From Scatomorpha stercorigallinarum (GTDB lineage: Bacteria > Bacillota > Clostridia > Oscillospirales > Oscillospiraceae), in assembly GCA_944387865.1 (NCBI GenBank), contig CALXGN010000027.1, positions 1-17,581 on the forward strand: a stretch of DNA of 17,581 nt, read 5' to 3'. This document shows, in pieces, positions 1 through 6,832 of the stretch (position 1 is its first letter; each line of letters begins with the position of its first letter). Below the pieces are notes generated by a model. The model was given only the letters and a program-made list of their open reading frames with translations, searched no databases and had not been told where the DNA came from. The position numbers and the translations under genes were made by a program.

Positions 1-282
1 CTCTACGGCATGATAAGCGCCGTCGGCGTGCGCAATGTGGTGGAAAACCGCGTGGACTTCACCAAGAGCCGCAACGTCATCATCGCCGCGCTCATCCTCG
101 TGCTGGCCATCGGCATCACCTACTCCGAGGCCGGCAGCGTACACATCGCCGGCGACGTCAGCTTCTCCGGCCTCGCCACCGCCGCCATCGTCGGCATCGT
201 GCTCAACGCCGTGCTCCCCGGCAAGGACTATGAGTTCGGCGCCGACCTCCAGGGCGATACCAGCGTCAACTTCAAAGTGTGA
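1..282 (+). CDS. uraA: Uracil permease, 3' end only (nucleobase:cation symporter-2 family)
   Basis: This is the C-terminal 93 residues of a uracil/xanthine permease, an inner-membrane protein that imports uracil. The reading frame is open from the first base, so the start lies upstream of the window. The visible part includes the family-typical stretch LYGMISAVGVRN, then VDFTKSRN, and two hydrophobic segments (NVIIAALILVLAIGI, and FSGLATAAIVGIVLNAVLP) that match the last membrane helices of UraA/PyrP proteins. A short hydrophilic tail ends in FKV. The stop TGA at 280-282 is followed at once by a CCAGGC/GCCTGG hairpin and a long chain of other hairpins. The family is clear. The choice of uracil over xanthine rests on overall resemblance and is less certain. 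Confidence 0.88.
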   Translation, partial: LYGMISAVGVRNVVENRVDFTKSRNVIIAALILVLAIGITYSEAGSVHIAGDVSFSGLATAAIVGIVLNAVLPGKDYEFGADLQGDTSVNFKV

Positions 283-330
283 CCAGGCTGCGCCTGGAGG
301 CAATTGCCGCCGCAAGCGGCGGCGGGCAGA

Positions 331-545
331 GCAGGGCAAGGCCCTGCGAGGCCCAAGTGCCACCCCATTTCTTTGGTCTTGCCCAAAGAAACGGGTGTGG
401 CGCCCCAAAGAAAAACGCTTTGGTGCGGGTCGTAGGCGCGAACTGTCTTTTACGGGTTCCTGCGTGTCGTAAGTGATCATCCCGTCATCGAATGGGTGTT
501 CAGCACCGCCGACCGTGCGTTGCTTCGCTTCGCTCGCGGCACTGC
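331..545 (+). repeat. Dispersed structured repeat, family C, copy 1
   Basis: This stretch aligns, with gaps, to the reverse complement of 15252-15471. Shared landmarks in order are a GCAGGG/CCCTGC hairpin, a TTTCTTT...GTCTTG...AAAGAAA hairpin, a CCAAAGA-rich/CGCTTTG hairpin followed by TGC, then CATCCCG, CGCCGACCG and the 15-base run GCTTCGCTTCGCTCG. The copies have diverged considerably, yet the paired segments still pair in each. I do not recognise a named element. Boundaries are approximate. Confidence 0.65.
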
Positions 546-697
546 CGCGCAGAAGCCCGGGGGGCAAGGGGGCGGAGCCCCCAATAAACGCCGCGACAAG
601 CGCGGCGTTCTGTCGAACGCAACCACCCCTCGTGGGCGGGCTCCGCCCGCTCCGCCCATCTCGCTCGCCCGCGCCCCAGCGCGGGCGGCGTATTTAA

Positions 698-725
698 GTC
701 CCATTTTGCTTAAGCAAAATGGGAC
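698..725. repeat. 28-bp perfect palindrome
   Basis: GTCCCATTTTGCTT is followed directly by its exact reverse complement AAGCAAAATGGGAC, with no loop. It is less GC-rich than its surroundings. A perfect palindrome with no spacer suits a dimeric protein binding site or a cruciform better than a typical terminator, but no T-tract or nearby gene start decides its role. Confidence 0.8.
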
Positions 726-889
726 ACCTTAGAAAAGCCCGTTGACTCAGAGGCTGCCAACGTCCCAAGCATAGGAATGGCCGCCCGCATAGGGCGGCCA
801 AAATCCCCGGCGGGCTTTGCCTGCCGGGGATACCTTATCTTGCGCCCCGTGGGCGCAACCGCGCCGCCGTGCGGCGCGAGGGGGAGCCT

Positions 890-914
890 ACGAGGGGGAC
901 GAAGTCCCCCTCGT
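890..914 (-). terminator. Stem-loop at the end of the DUF4914 gene, possible terminator
   Basis: ACGAGGGGGAC (890-900) pairs perfectly with GTCCCCCTCGT (904-914) around a GAA loop. It begins 3 bases past the minus-strand stop at 917. There is no U-tract on the minus strand, so intrinsic termination is uncertain. It may stabilise the mRNA 3' end or belong to the adjacent hairpin chain. Confidence 0.4.
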
Positions 915-916
915 AC

Positions 917-2776
917 TCATATTATGTTGCAATAATCCTCCACGCTCCCGTGGTTCCTGAAGCACTCGAGGATCTGCCGGCCGACGGGGTGCAGGTCCTC
1001 CGTGTCGTAGACGGAGAGCACCTTGTCGAAGAAGCCGTAGAGGATCTCCGCGCCCTTGTCGTAGCCCTCTTCGCCCAGGGCCTCCTGGGTCTCCGGGCGC
1101 AGGAACTTGGCGGAGATGTGCTGGCCGTCCACCTTCATGTCCTTGAGCGCATAGCCCAGCAGCGGGCAGCGGGCGGGGGTCAGGCGGTCCATCTTCATCG
1201 TCACGCCGCCGCGGCGGGCCAGGTACTCGCGGCTGATCCACTCCGCGGCGAAGCCCACGCGGAAGTTGCCGATGTGCTGGTTGGGGATGAGCACATAGCG
1301 AGTGCGCGGGCAGGAGATGATCTGCTCGAGCAGCAGGTTGGCCTGCGTGACGCGCTTGCCGGTGGCGAAGGGCCAGTAGGAGCCCACGCCCTCGCTGGCC
1401 AGCGGCGTGCCGCCGGTGACGCTGGGGTTCTTGAAGCCGCGCGGGGCCACCAGGCGCCACAGCCAGGCCAGGGCCGGGGGCACGATGTGCATCAGGCCCA
1501 TGATGCCGTAAGTGGGCCGCTCGGCGGTGGCCGGCGGCATACGCACGCCGAAGGAGCGCACGTCCACGGCCACCGGCTCGTTGACCACGTTGCTGATCAT
1601 CCGCCGGGGGACGATGATGCGCGGGTTGGGGCAGGGCTGGCCGTTGGAGTCCGGGATGTGCTCCCAGGGCAGGCAGGTGGCGCGCGGCACGGCCTGCAGA
1701 TTGAGGAACATCAGCGGCTCTTTGGACTGGATGGCGATCTTTTCATACATCGGGTCGCAGCCGTATTCCTTGATGCCGTCCACGCGCACGAACCAGCCGT
1801 CCTCGCCGTCCGTGATGCAGAGCTTGCCGTTGCCCTTCTGGATGGAGGGCGGGCACATGGCCATGTCGTCGGCCACCGGCTCGATGGTACAGGTGTCGCT
1901 CATGCTGATGTAGCGCTCCTCGCCCGTGCTCAGCTCCACGCCCAGCAGCACGCGGCCGTCGGAAGCGCGCATCACGTCCTGCAGCAGCTCGCTCTTGCCG
2001 CCGCCGGAGGCGCCCTCGTGCATCATCACCATCTCGTTCTCATAGGGCGTGATGATGCGCGCGGCGGAGGCGTGAGCCGTCACCCAGCCCTCGCGCTCGC
2101 CGATGTCCAGCAGCACGCTGTAAATGCCCTTCTTGGCGGAGGGGCCGGGGTAGAGGTTGTAGGAGAACACCTCGTGCAGCTCCTCGCTGCGGCAGTGGAC
2201 GACCACCTGCTTGCCGCCGAAGCGCGTGTGGCGGAAGGGCGGGGCCACATAGACGACCGCCCGCGGCGTGAAGTGCTGCACCTGGCGGATGTCCACAAAG
2301 GCCTGCAGCTGGCTCATGGCAAAGGCGAAGAAGGCCGCGTTGCGCGGGCAGATGAGCACGGAGTCGTAGCCGTAGTCATAGCCGCCGGACTTGAAGGGCA
2401 CCAGCACCAGCTCCTGGCGCGTCAGCCAGTCGAGCGTGACGCGGCGCAGGTCGGAAAATTCGTAGCCGTAGACCTCCTCAAAGCGGGGCTTGTCGGTGGG
2501 CAGGCTGTCGCCGATGCGCATGCAGTCCGGGTCGCGCCGGCGCATATAGTCCTCCGGGAAGTTGACGGCGGCGCCGTTTTTGCAGCGCACGACCTCCGCT
2601 TCCTTGATGCTGCGGCCCTGCACGTCGTAGGTGACCTCTATCTTGTCCGTGTGCTCGTTGCCGAAGATGAGCTCAAAGAGCACCTCCTTGCTGGTGGGGA
2701 TGATGACGCTGGGACTGTTGTAGATGACCTCGCGCAGCTCATCGGGGAGGGTGAATCGCTCAAAGAGTATGTTCAT
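917..2776 (-). CDS. DUF4914 family protein with PEPCK-like P-loop, function unknown
   Basis: A 619-residue cytoplasmic protein that I match by memory to the DUF4914 family of Clostridia and Bacteroidetes. It has no assigned reaction. A P-loop-like motif GASGGGKSE lies at residues 255-263 and resembles the kinase-1a motif of ATP-type phosphoenolpyruvate carboxykinase (GxSGTGKTT). A later VADDMAMCPP stretch could be the matching acidic metal-binding motif. These suggest nucleotide-dependent phosphoryl transfer, but that is inference. Later conserved-looking blocks are SYWPFATGKR and IPNQHIGNFRVGF. I chose the ATG at 2776, behind AAGCGAGG, over a TTG eight codons upstream. No signal peptide or membrane segment is visible. 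It follows the SDR gene by 47 bp, with a possible promoter or shared transcript. Confidence 0.78.
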   Translation of the reverse strand: MNILFERFTLPDELREVIYNSPSVIIPTSKEVLFELIFGNEHTDKIEVTYDVQGRSIKEAEVVRCKNGAAVNFPEDYMRRRDPDCMRIGDSLPTDKPRFEEVYGYEFSDLRRVTLDWLTRQELVLVPFKSGGYDYGYDSVLICPRNAAFFAFAMSQLQAFVDIRQVQHFTPRAVVYVAPPFRHTRFGGKQVVVHCRSEELHEVFSYNLYPGPSAKKGIYSVLLDIGEREGWVTAHASAARIITPYENEMVMMHEGASGGGKSELLQDVMRASDGRVLLGVELSTGEERYISMSDTCTIEPVADDMAMCPPSIQKGNGKLCITDGEDGWFVRVDGIKEYGCDPMYEKIAIQSKEPLMFLNLQAVPRATCLPWEHIPDSNGQPCPNPRIIVPRRMISNVVNEPVAVDVRSFGVRMPPATAERPTYGIMGLMHIVPPALAWLWRLVAPRGFKNPSVTGGTPLASEGVGSYWPFATGKRVTQANLLLEQIISCPRTRYVLIPNQHIGNFRVGFAAEWISREYLARRGGVTMKMDRLTPARCPLLGYALKDMKVDGQHISAKFLRPETQEALGEEGYDKGAEILYGFFDKVLSVYDTEDLHPVGRQILECFRNHGSVEDYCNII

Positions 2777-2792
2777 ATATGCCTCGCTTTCC

Positions 2793-2817
2793 GCGCGCAA
2801 GCGCGCAAAAAATTATA
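2793..2817 (-). promoter_or_regulatory. Possible -10 box and 5'-UTR hairpin before the DUF4914 gene
   Basis: On the minus strand TATAAT (2812-2817) is followed by a T-run and then by the perfect hairpin GCGCGC-TT-GCGCGC (2793-2806), just upstream of the ribosome binding site. No convincing -35 box is present 16 to 18 bp upstream, so this is a weak promoter call. The hairpin would sit near the very 5' end of a transcript begun here. Confidence 0.3.
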
Positions 2818-2823
2818 TACCTT

Positions 2824-3606
2824 TTAATCGACCGGCGGCCGCTTGGCGTGGCCCTGCTGCTTCATCCAGACCTTCATCACCAGCTTATGCGGCAGGTGCT
2901 TGACAAGGAAGACCTGGCGGCGCACGCCCGCGCCAAGGACGGAGACGTCGCGCCCCTTCTTATAGTCCCGCAGGGCGCGCTCCACCACCTGTTCCGGCTG
3001 CCACACCTTGTCGTAGTAGGTGACGGCGCCGTTGTCGCTCACGGCGTGGTCGAAAAACTCCGTCTGCACCCAGCCGGGGGAGACGGCCATCACGCGGATG
3101 CCTCGCGGCTCCAGCTCCACGTTCAGCGCGCGGGAGAAGGAGAGCACATAGGCCTTGGTGGCGCCGTAGACGCACTCGTAGGGCACCGGCTGGAAGGCGG
3201 AGAGGGAGTCGAGGTTGATGACGCGCGAGCCGCGCTTCATATAGGGCAGCGTGAGCTGCGTGACGGCCGTCAGGGCCTTCACGTTCACGTCCACCATGCC
3301 CAGGTTGGCGGAGAGCTCCGTCTCCTCAAAGAGGGCGAAGCGGCCGAAACCGGCCACGTTGCAGAGCGTGCTCACCACGGGCTGCGCCTCCTTCAGCGCA
3401 GCGGCGTAGCGCTCGAAGCTCTCCGGCTGCGAGAGGTCGAGCGGCAGCACGCGGCACTTGTTACGCAGCGACTTTGCGAGCTCCTTCAGCCGCTCCTCGC
3501 GGCGGGCGATCAGCCAGAGCTCGTCCAGCTGCTCCTCGCGGTCTATGGCTTTGGCGAACTCGAGCCCCATGCCCGAGGACGCGCCCGTTATCACGGCTAT
3601 CTTCAT
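2824..3606 (-). CDS. Short-chain dehydrogenase/reductase (SDR family)
   Basis: A 260-residue classical SDR, presumably an NAD(P)(H)-dependent oxidoreductase in the cytoplasm; the substrate cannot be read from sequence. Motifs in order: nucleotide-binding TGASSGMG at 7-14, DLS at 57-59, NVAG at 83-86 (usually NNAG), catalytic Ser134 in NLDSLS, and the YGATK pair Tyr147/Lys151, followed by SPGWVQTEF. The C-terminal 60 residues are basic (HLPHKLVMKVWMKQQGHAKR), a tail seen in some SDRs that associate with membranes or lipids, though this is only suggestive. The start ATG at 3606 overlaps the stop of the methyltransferase gene by ATGA, so the two are probably translationally coupled. A longer frame upstream is an antisense or overlap artefact because it runs through the methyltransferase in another frame. 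Confidence 0.9.
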   Translation of the reverse strand: MKIAVITGASSGMGLEFAKAIDREEQLDELWLIARREERLKELAKSLRNKCRVLPLDLSQPESFERYAAALKEAQPVVSTLCNVAGFGRFALFEETELSANLGMVDVNVKALTAVTQLTLPYMKRGSRVINLDSLSAFQPVPYECVYGATKAYVLSFSRALNVELEPRGIRVMAVSPGWVQTEFFDHAVSDNGAVTYYDKVWQPEQVVERALRDYKKGRDVSVLGAGVRRQVFLVKHLPHKLVMKVWMKQQGHAKRPPVD

Positions 3607-4349
3607 GCCTTCTGCCCGTCCTTTCGTTTTTCCGCGCGCACCAGCAGCATCATCGGCCGCCGCAGCTCGTCGCGCATCTCCGGCGACTGCCGCAGCAGCT
3701 CCGCGCTCGGCCGCGCCTCGTCCACCGCCGCCAGGGCAAAGCCTGCGGCGAGCAGCCCGCCCAGTATCTGCGCGAGCGTGTGGTGGTATTTCGTCACCTC
3801 GCAGCCGGCGAACAGCGTGCTGCGCGCGCCGGGGATGAAATAGCCGTCCAGCGGCCAGTGGAGGATGTTCCCCTGCGCGTCGCGGTACCAGTCCTCGTGC
3901 ACGCCGGCGGTGAAGCTGGGATGCTCGATGTTCAGCGCGAACACGCCGCCGGGGCGCAGCGCGCGGTATACGCCGCGGAAAACGGCGTCCAGGTCCTCCA
4001 CATAGTGCAGCGCCAGGTTGGAGATGACGAGGTCGAAGCGCGCCTCCGGCCAGGCGAACTCCTCCACGGCGCACAGGCGGTATTCAACGCCCTCGCCGCC
4101 CAGCTCCGCGGCCCGCGCGAGCATCCGCGCGCTGGGGTCGATGCCAAGCACGGAGCGCGCGCCGCGCTGCGCGGCATAGCGGCAGTGCCAGCCGTAGCCG
4201 CAGCCCAGGTCGAGCACGTCCAGGCCCGACATGTCCTGCGGCAGCAGGGCGGAAAACTGCGGCCACTCGCCGGCGGCCTCCAGCCCGCCGCGCGAGCGGG
4301 CCATCTGCGCGTAGTTGCCGAAGAACGCCTCATCGTCATAGAGCGCCAT
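3603..4349 (-). CDS. Class I SAM-dependent methyltransferase
   Basis: A 248-residue Rossmann-fold methyltransferase using S-adenosylmethionine; the methyl acceptor is unknown. Motif I is VLDLGCGYGWH at 45-55, the acidic residue after strand 2 is in GID at 69-71, the motif around NLALHYVED at 111-119 matches the family, and LRPGGVF at 131-137 is the usual post-motif block. The chosen start, ATG at 4349, has GGGAGGA about 7 bases upstream; an earlier in-frame start nine codons upstream has no such site. It is the first gene of a unit with the SDR (ATGA overlap) and probably the DUF4914 gene. The upstream 370 bp are a repeat-rich intergenic region without a clear promoter. Confidence 0.9.
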   Translation of the reverse strand: MALYDDEAFFGNYAQMARSRGGLEAAGEWPQFSALLPQDMSGLDVLDLGCGYGWHCRYAAQRGARSVLGIDPSARMLARAAELGGEGVEYRLCAVEEFAWPEARFDLVISNLALHYVEDLDAVFRGVYRALRPGGVFALNIEHPSFTAGVHEDWYRDAQGNILHWPLDGYFIPGARSTLFAGCEVTKYHHTLAQILGGLLAAGFALAAVDEARPSAELLRQSPEMRDELRRPMMLLVRAEKRKDGQKA

Positions 4350-4719
4350 CTGACGGTCCTCCCGGGAAAATGTCAACGCACATATATTACACCTACCGGC
4401 AGGGAAAATCCAGCCCTATCTTTCAGCGCGCCCCAAAACTTCGGCAGCCGCCCCCGGTATAAGTGCTTGCCCGCGGCCGTTGGCCGCTGGGGGAAACCCC
4501 CGGCGAGGGTTTCCCCCAAGCCCCCTTCCTGCGCTTTCGTGTGAAAGGGAAATTTCGCTCGCTGCGGCGAGCGCCGAGGGGCTTTGCCCCTCGACCCCAC
4601 CGCCTTTTGTAAAAGGCGGGCGAAAACTTCAGATAGAGCCGCGCACAGCGCACGTCGCGTAAAGCAAAAGCCGGGGAGCGAAAGCTCACCGGCTTTTCCG
4701 TTACAAGTTTCCGCAAACC
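4350..4719. repeat. Repeat-rich intergenic region with clustered hairpins
   Basis: No gene is supported in these 370 bp. Perfect inverted repeats lie at 4473-4487 (GCGGCC-GTT-GGCCGC), 4489-4517 (11-bp stem), 4556-4573 (CGCTCGC-TGCG-GCGAGCG), 4575-4593 (CGAGGGGC-TTT-GCCCCTCG) and 4600-4619 (CCGCCTTTT-GT-AAAAGGCGG). The region then runs into the 93-bp repeat at 4652-4744. The promoter of the methyltransferase unit should lie near 4360-4430; TAATAT and TGTAAT stretches there are candidate -10 boxes, but no convincing -35 is seen. Confidence 0.7.
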
Positions 4720-4744
4720 TCACCGTAGCCCGGGCCGCAGGCAA
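4652..4744 (-). repeat. 93-bp terminator-bearing dispersed repeat, family A, copy 1
   Basis: Read on the minus strand, this segment aligns without gaps to 14986-15078 on the plus strand, with about 10 differences in 93 positions by hand count. It starts TTGCCTGCGGCCCGG, carries the motif GTTTGCGGAAACTT, then a stem-loop with AAAAGCCGG/CCGGCTTTT arms, and ends TACGCGACGT. Its first 25 bases encode the last residues of the hypothetical protein ending at 4720. Confidence 0.85.
4666..4697 (-). terminator. Rho-independent terminator of the minus-strand FAD/hypothetical operon
   Basis: On the minus strand AAAAGCCGGTGAGC pairs with GCTCCCCGGCTTTT around a TTTC loop. There is one mismatch or wobble, and the T-run continues in TTTTGCTTT. 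It lies 22 bp past the stop at 4720 and is part of the 93-bp repeat. Confidence 0.75.
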
Positions 4745-5280
4745 GCACCAGCGGCCGTTGGCCGACCTCCAGGCGCAGCCTGGCGGCGGCGGGACCACTC
4801 GCGGCGGAAGGCGAGCCAGCCGCGGCGGTCGAAATCGTCTGTGGGTTCCGTTTTCGGCGAGCAGGCGGCGTAATAGGCTGCGACCTTGTCCGCAAAGCGG
4901 CAGACTGCCGCGCTGTATTCGGCGAGCGGCAATACGACTTCGTGGCCCGTGGGCGTGATCAGCCGCACCGCGCCGTTTTCGTGCCGCACCGTCCAGTCCA
5001 CGCCGTTACCGCAGCCGCTTATGTATACGTTCTCGCAGCCCTCGTCCGCGACGAGGAAATGGCCGCAGCAGGGCAGCATCTGCTCGCCCTCGCCGGCGAT
5101 GTGGTCCTCTGTCAGGCTTTTCAGCAGCATCAGCGCCGTTGCGCTCACCGTGCAGTCGTACTCAAAGCGCTCGCCGCCGATGACGGCCACCGCATGGCCG
5201 TGCAGGCAGCGGTCGTCCGGCTCGTCGGGCGTGCCGAGTATCCAGCCGAGGCCGTATGCGTCTATCTCAAATCCCGGCAT
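4720..5280 (-). CDS. Hypothetical cysteine-rich protein
   Basis: I do not recognise this 186-residue protein. It is soluble-looking, with no signal peptide or membrane helix. It has nine cysteines (25, 43, 71, 72, 82, 90, 127, 140, 180), including CCGHF at 71-75 and ISGCGNGVDW at 87-96. Repeated short turns (VRHENGAVRLITPTGHEV) suggest a beta-rich fold. The start ATG at 5280 has AAAGGAG about 5 bases upstream and overlaps the end of the preceding FAD gene by 14 bases, so it is in the same transcript. Residues from about 166 on (RQAAPGG to the end) are encoded by repeat DNA: the 18-base CCAGGCTGCGCCTGGAGG also follows the uracil permease stop, and the final codons lie in the 93-bp repeat. The ancestral C-terminus was probably shorter. 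Confidence 0.7.
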   Translation of the reverse strand: MPGFEIDAYGLGWILGTPDEPDDRCLHGHAVAVIGGERFEYDCTVSATALMLLKSLTEDHIAGEGEQMLPCCGHFLVADEGCENVYISGCGNGVDWTVRHENGAVRLITPTGHEVVLPLAEYSAAVCRFADKVAAYYAACSPKTEPTDDFDRRGWLAFRREWSRRRQAAPGGRPTAAGACLRPGLR

Positions 5281-6832
5281 GGCCGCTCCTTTCTATCACC
5301 GACTCCGCCACGCGCAGGCCGTCCACGGCGGCGCTGACGATGCCGCCGGCCCAGCCGGCGCCCTCGCCGCAGGGGTAGAGGCCGCGCAGGGCGCTCTCGC
5401 GCGTTTCGCCGCGCGGCAGGCGCACGGGGCTCGATGAGCGCGTCTCCGGGCCCGTGAGCACGGCCTCCGGGTCGTTGAAGAGCTTCAGCTTGCCGCCCAG
5501 CAGCGGCAGGGCCTCCGCCAGCCCGGCGGCGACGCACTCCGGCAGCACCCGGCGCAGGTCGCCCCAGTATACGCCCGGCCGGTAGCTCGGCAGGACGCGC
5601 CCCGGGCCCGCGCTCGCGCGGCCGGCGAGGAAGTCGCCCGCCAGCTGGGCCGGCGCGCGGTAGCCCCCGCCGGCGTATTCAAAGGCCCGGCGCTCCACTT
5701 CGCGCTGCCACTCGACGCCGCCCAGCGCGCCGGGACAGGGGAAGTCCTGCGGGCGCACGGAGACCAGCAGCGCGCTGTTGGCGTTGGGCATCGCCCGGCC
5801 CGAGTAGCTCATGCCGTTCGTCACCACGCCCCCGCGCTCGCTGGCGGCGGCGATGACCTCCCCGCCCGGGCACATGCAGAAGGTGTAAGCCCCGCGGCCG
5901 TCCGCCAGGCGGGCGCTCAGCGAATAGTCCGCCGCGGGCAGCGTTTTGCCGCGCGGCGCGCCGTATTGGGCGAGGTCGAGCTCGCGCTGCGCGTGTTCGA
6001 TGCGCGCGCCCATGGAGAAGGCCTTGGCCTCCATCGGCACGCCCAGCGCGTGCAGCATGTAGAACGTGTCCCGCGCGCTGTGGCCCGTGGCCAGGACGAG
6101 CGCGGAGCAGCTCTCGGCGTATTCCGTGCCGCCGGAGCGCACGCGCGCAGTGCGCACCGCGCCCAGAGCGTCCAGCTCAAGGCCCACGAGGCGCGAGCCG
6201 AAGCGCACCTCCCCGCCGAGGGAGACGATCTCCTGCCGGATGTTCTTCACCACGCGCGCGAGCACGTCCGTGCCCACGTGGGGCTTGGCGTCATAGACCA
6301 CGGAGCCCGGAGCGCCGTGGGCGGCGAATTCGCGCAGTACGAAACCGATGCGCTTATCGTGCGTGCCCGTGTTCAGCTTGCCGTCGGAGAAGGTGCCCGC
6401 GCCGCCCTCGCCGAACTGCACGTTGCACTCGGGGTCGAGCGCGCCGCCGGCGCGGAAGGCGGCCACTTTGGCCGCGCGTGCGTCCACGTCCAGCCCGCGC
6501 TCAAGGACGACGGGGCGCAGCCCCGCGCGGGAGAGCGCCAGGGCGCAGAACATCCCCGCCGGGCCGAAGCCCGCCACCACGGGCGGCGCGCCGCGGCGCT
6601 CAAGGCGGGGGATGGCGTACTCCTCCGGCGGCTCGTCCGGCTCGCCTTTGAGCCGGACGGAGACGGAGTACACCCAGCGCGCGGAGCCCTTCCTGCGCGC
6701 GTCGAGGCTTTTCCTCGTGATCGTGAGCTCCTCTATCGCCGCGGGGCGGACGCCCAGCTTCGCCGCCGCCAGCGCGTAGAGCCGCCGCTCGTCGCCCCCG
6801 GGCGGCAGCGTGAGGCCGCCGACGGCCCTCAT
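5267..6832 (-). CDS. FAD-dependent dehydrogenase-like protein (COG2509-type)
   Basis: A 521-residue cytoplasmic flavoprotein of the NAD(P)/FAD-dependent oxidoreductase class, like proteins grouped as 'uncharacterised FAD-dependent dehydrogenases'. The substrate is unknown. An N-terminal domain (1-80, with LGVRPAAIEELTITRKSLDAR) precedes the dinucleotide-binding motif VVAGFGPAGMFCALAL at 85-100 and Glu111 in LERG. The family signature CNVQFGEGGAGTFSDGKLNT follows, and the C-terminal FAD contact LYPCGEGAGWAGGIVSAAVDG is intact. The start ATG at 6832 overlaps the stop of the upstream HI0933-type gene by ATGA; a start 14 codons earlier would lie inside that gene. It has no strong ribosome binding site, so coupling is likely. 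Confidence 0.87.
   Translation of the reverse strand: MRAVGGLTLPPGGDERRLYALAAAKLGVRPAAIEELTITRKSLDARRKGSARWVYSVSVRLKGEPDEPPEEYAIPRLERRGAPPVVAGFGPAGMFCALALSRAGLRPVVLERGLDVDARAAKVAAFRAGGALDPECNVQFGEGGAGTFSDGKLNTGTHDKRIGFVLREFAAHGAPGSVVYDAKPHVGTDVLARVVKNIRQEIVSLGGEVRFGSRLVGLELDALGAVRTARVRSGGTEYAESCSALVLATGHSARDTFYMLHALGVPMEAKAFSMGARIEHAQRELDLAQYGAPRGKTLPAADYSLSARLADGRGAYTFCMCPGGEVIAAASERGGVVTNGMSYSGRAMPNANSALLVSVRPQDFPCPGALGGVEWQREVERRAFEYAGGGYRAPAQLAGDFLAGRASAGPGRVLPSYRPGVYWGDLRRVLPECVAAGLAEALPLLGGKLKLFNDPEAVLTGPETRSSSPVRLPRGETRESALRGLYPCGEGAGWAGGIVSAAVDGLRVAESVIERSGHAGI

Larger units (their letters stand above)
283..916. repeat. Non-coding hairpin chain (634 bp, about 16 perfect stem-loops)
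   Basis: I see no credible gene here; open frames lack ribosome binding sites and known motifs. Instead there are short, mostly perfect inverted repeats placed end to end: 283-297, 306-323, 331-347, 368-391, 405-423, 535-549, 568-582, 587-609, 634-648, 666-687, 698-725, 779-799, 803-831, 841-857, 861-877 and 890-914. Most stems are 6 to 11 bp with 2- to 6-nt loops, and several loops are the triplet CGT. None is followed by a good T-tract, so they are not standard intrinsic terminators. The part around 331-545 is related to 15252-15471 on the other strand, so at least part is a dispersed repeat. The region lies between two convergent genes. Confidence 0.8.

Noticed and set aside
35..732. Several short open frames in and after the permease end
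   Set aside because: They are out of frame with the permease or run through hairpin repeats, and have Arg/Pro/Ser-rich translations and no ribosome binding sites.
869..2827. Long plus-strand open frame (652 codons) opposite the DUF4914 gene
   Set aside because: It is antisense to a gene with family motifs, its product is His/Ala/Val-rich low complexity typical of GC-rich shadow frames, and it has no ribosome binding site.
2824..4074. Longer SDR reading frame starting upstream inside the methyltransferase region
   Set aside because: The extension is a shadow frame of the methyltransferase; the SDR fold begins at MKIAVITGASSG with an ATGA overlap start.
4367..4378. TTGACA on the minus strand as a -35 box for the methyltransferase gene
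   Set aside because: A -10 box 17 bp downstream would fall inside the ribosome binding site and start of the gene, leaving no leader.
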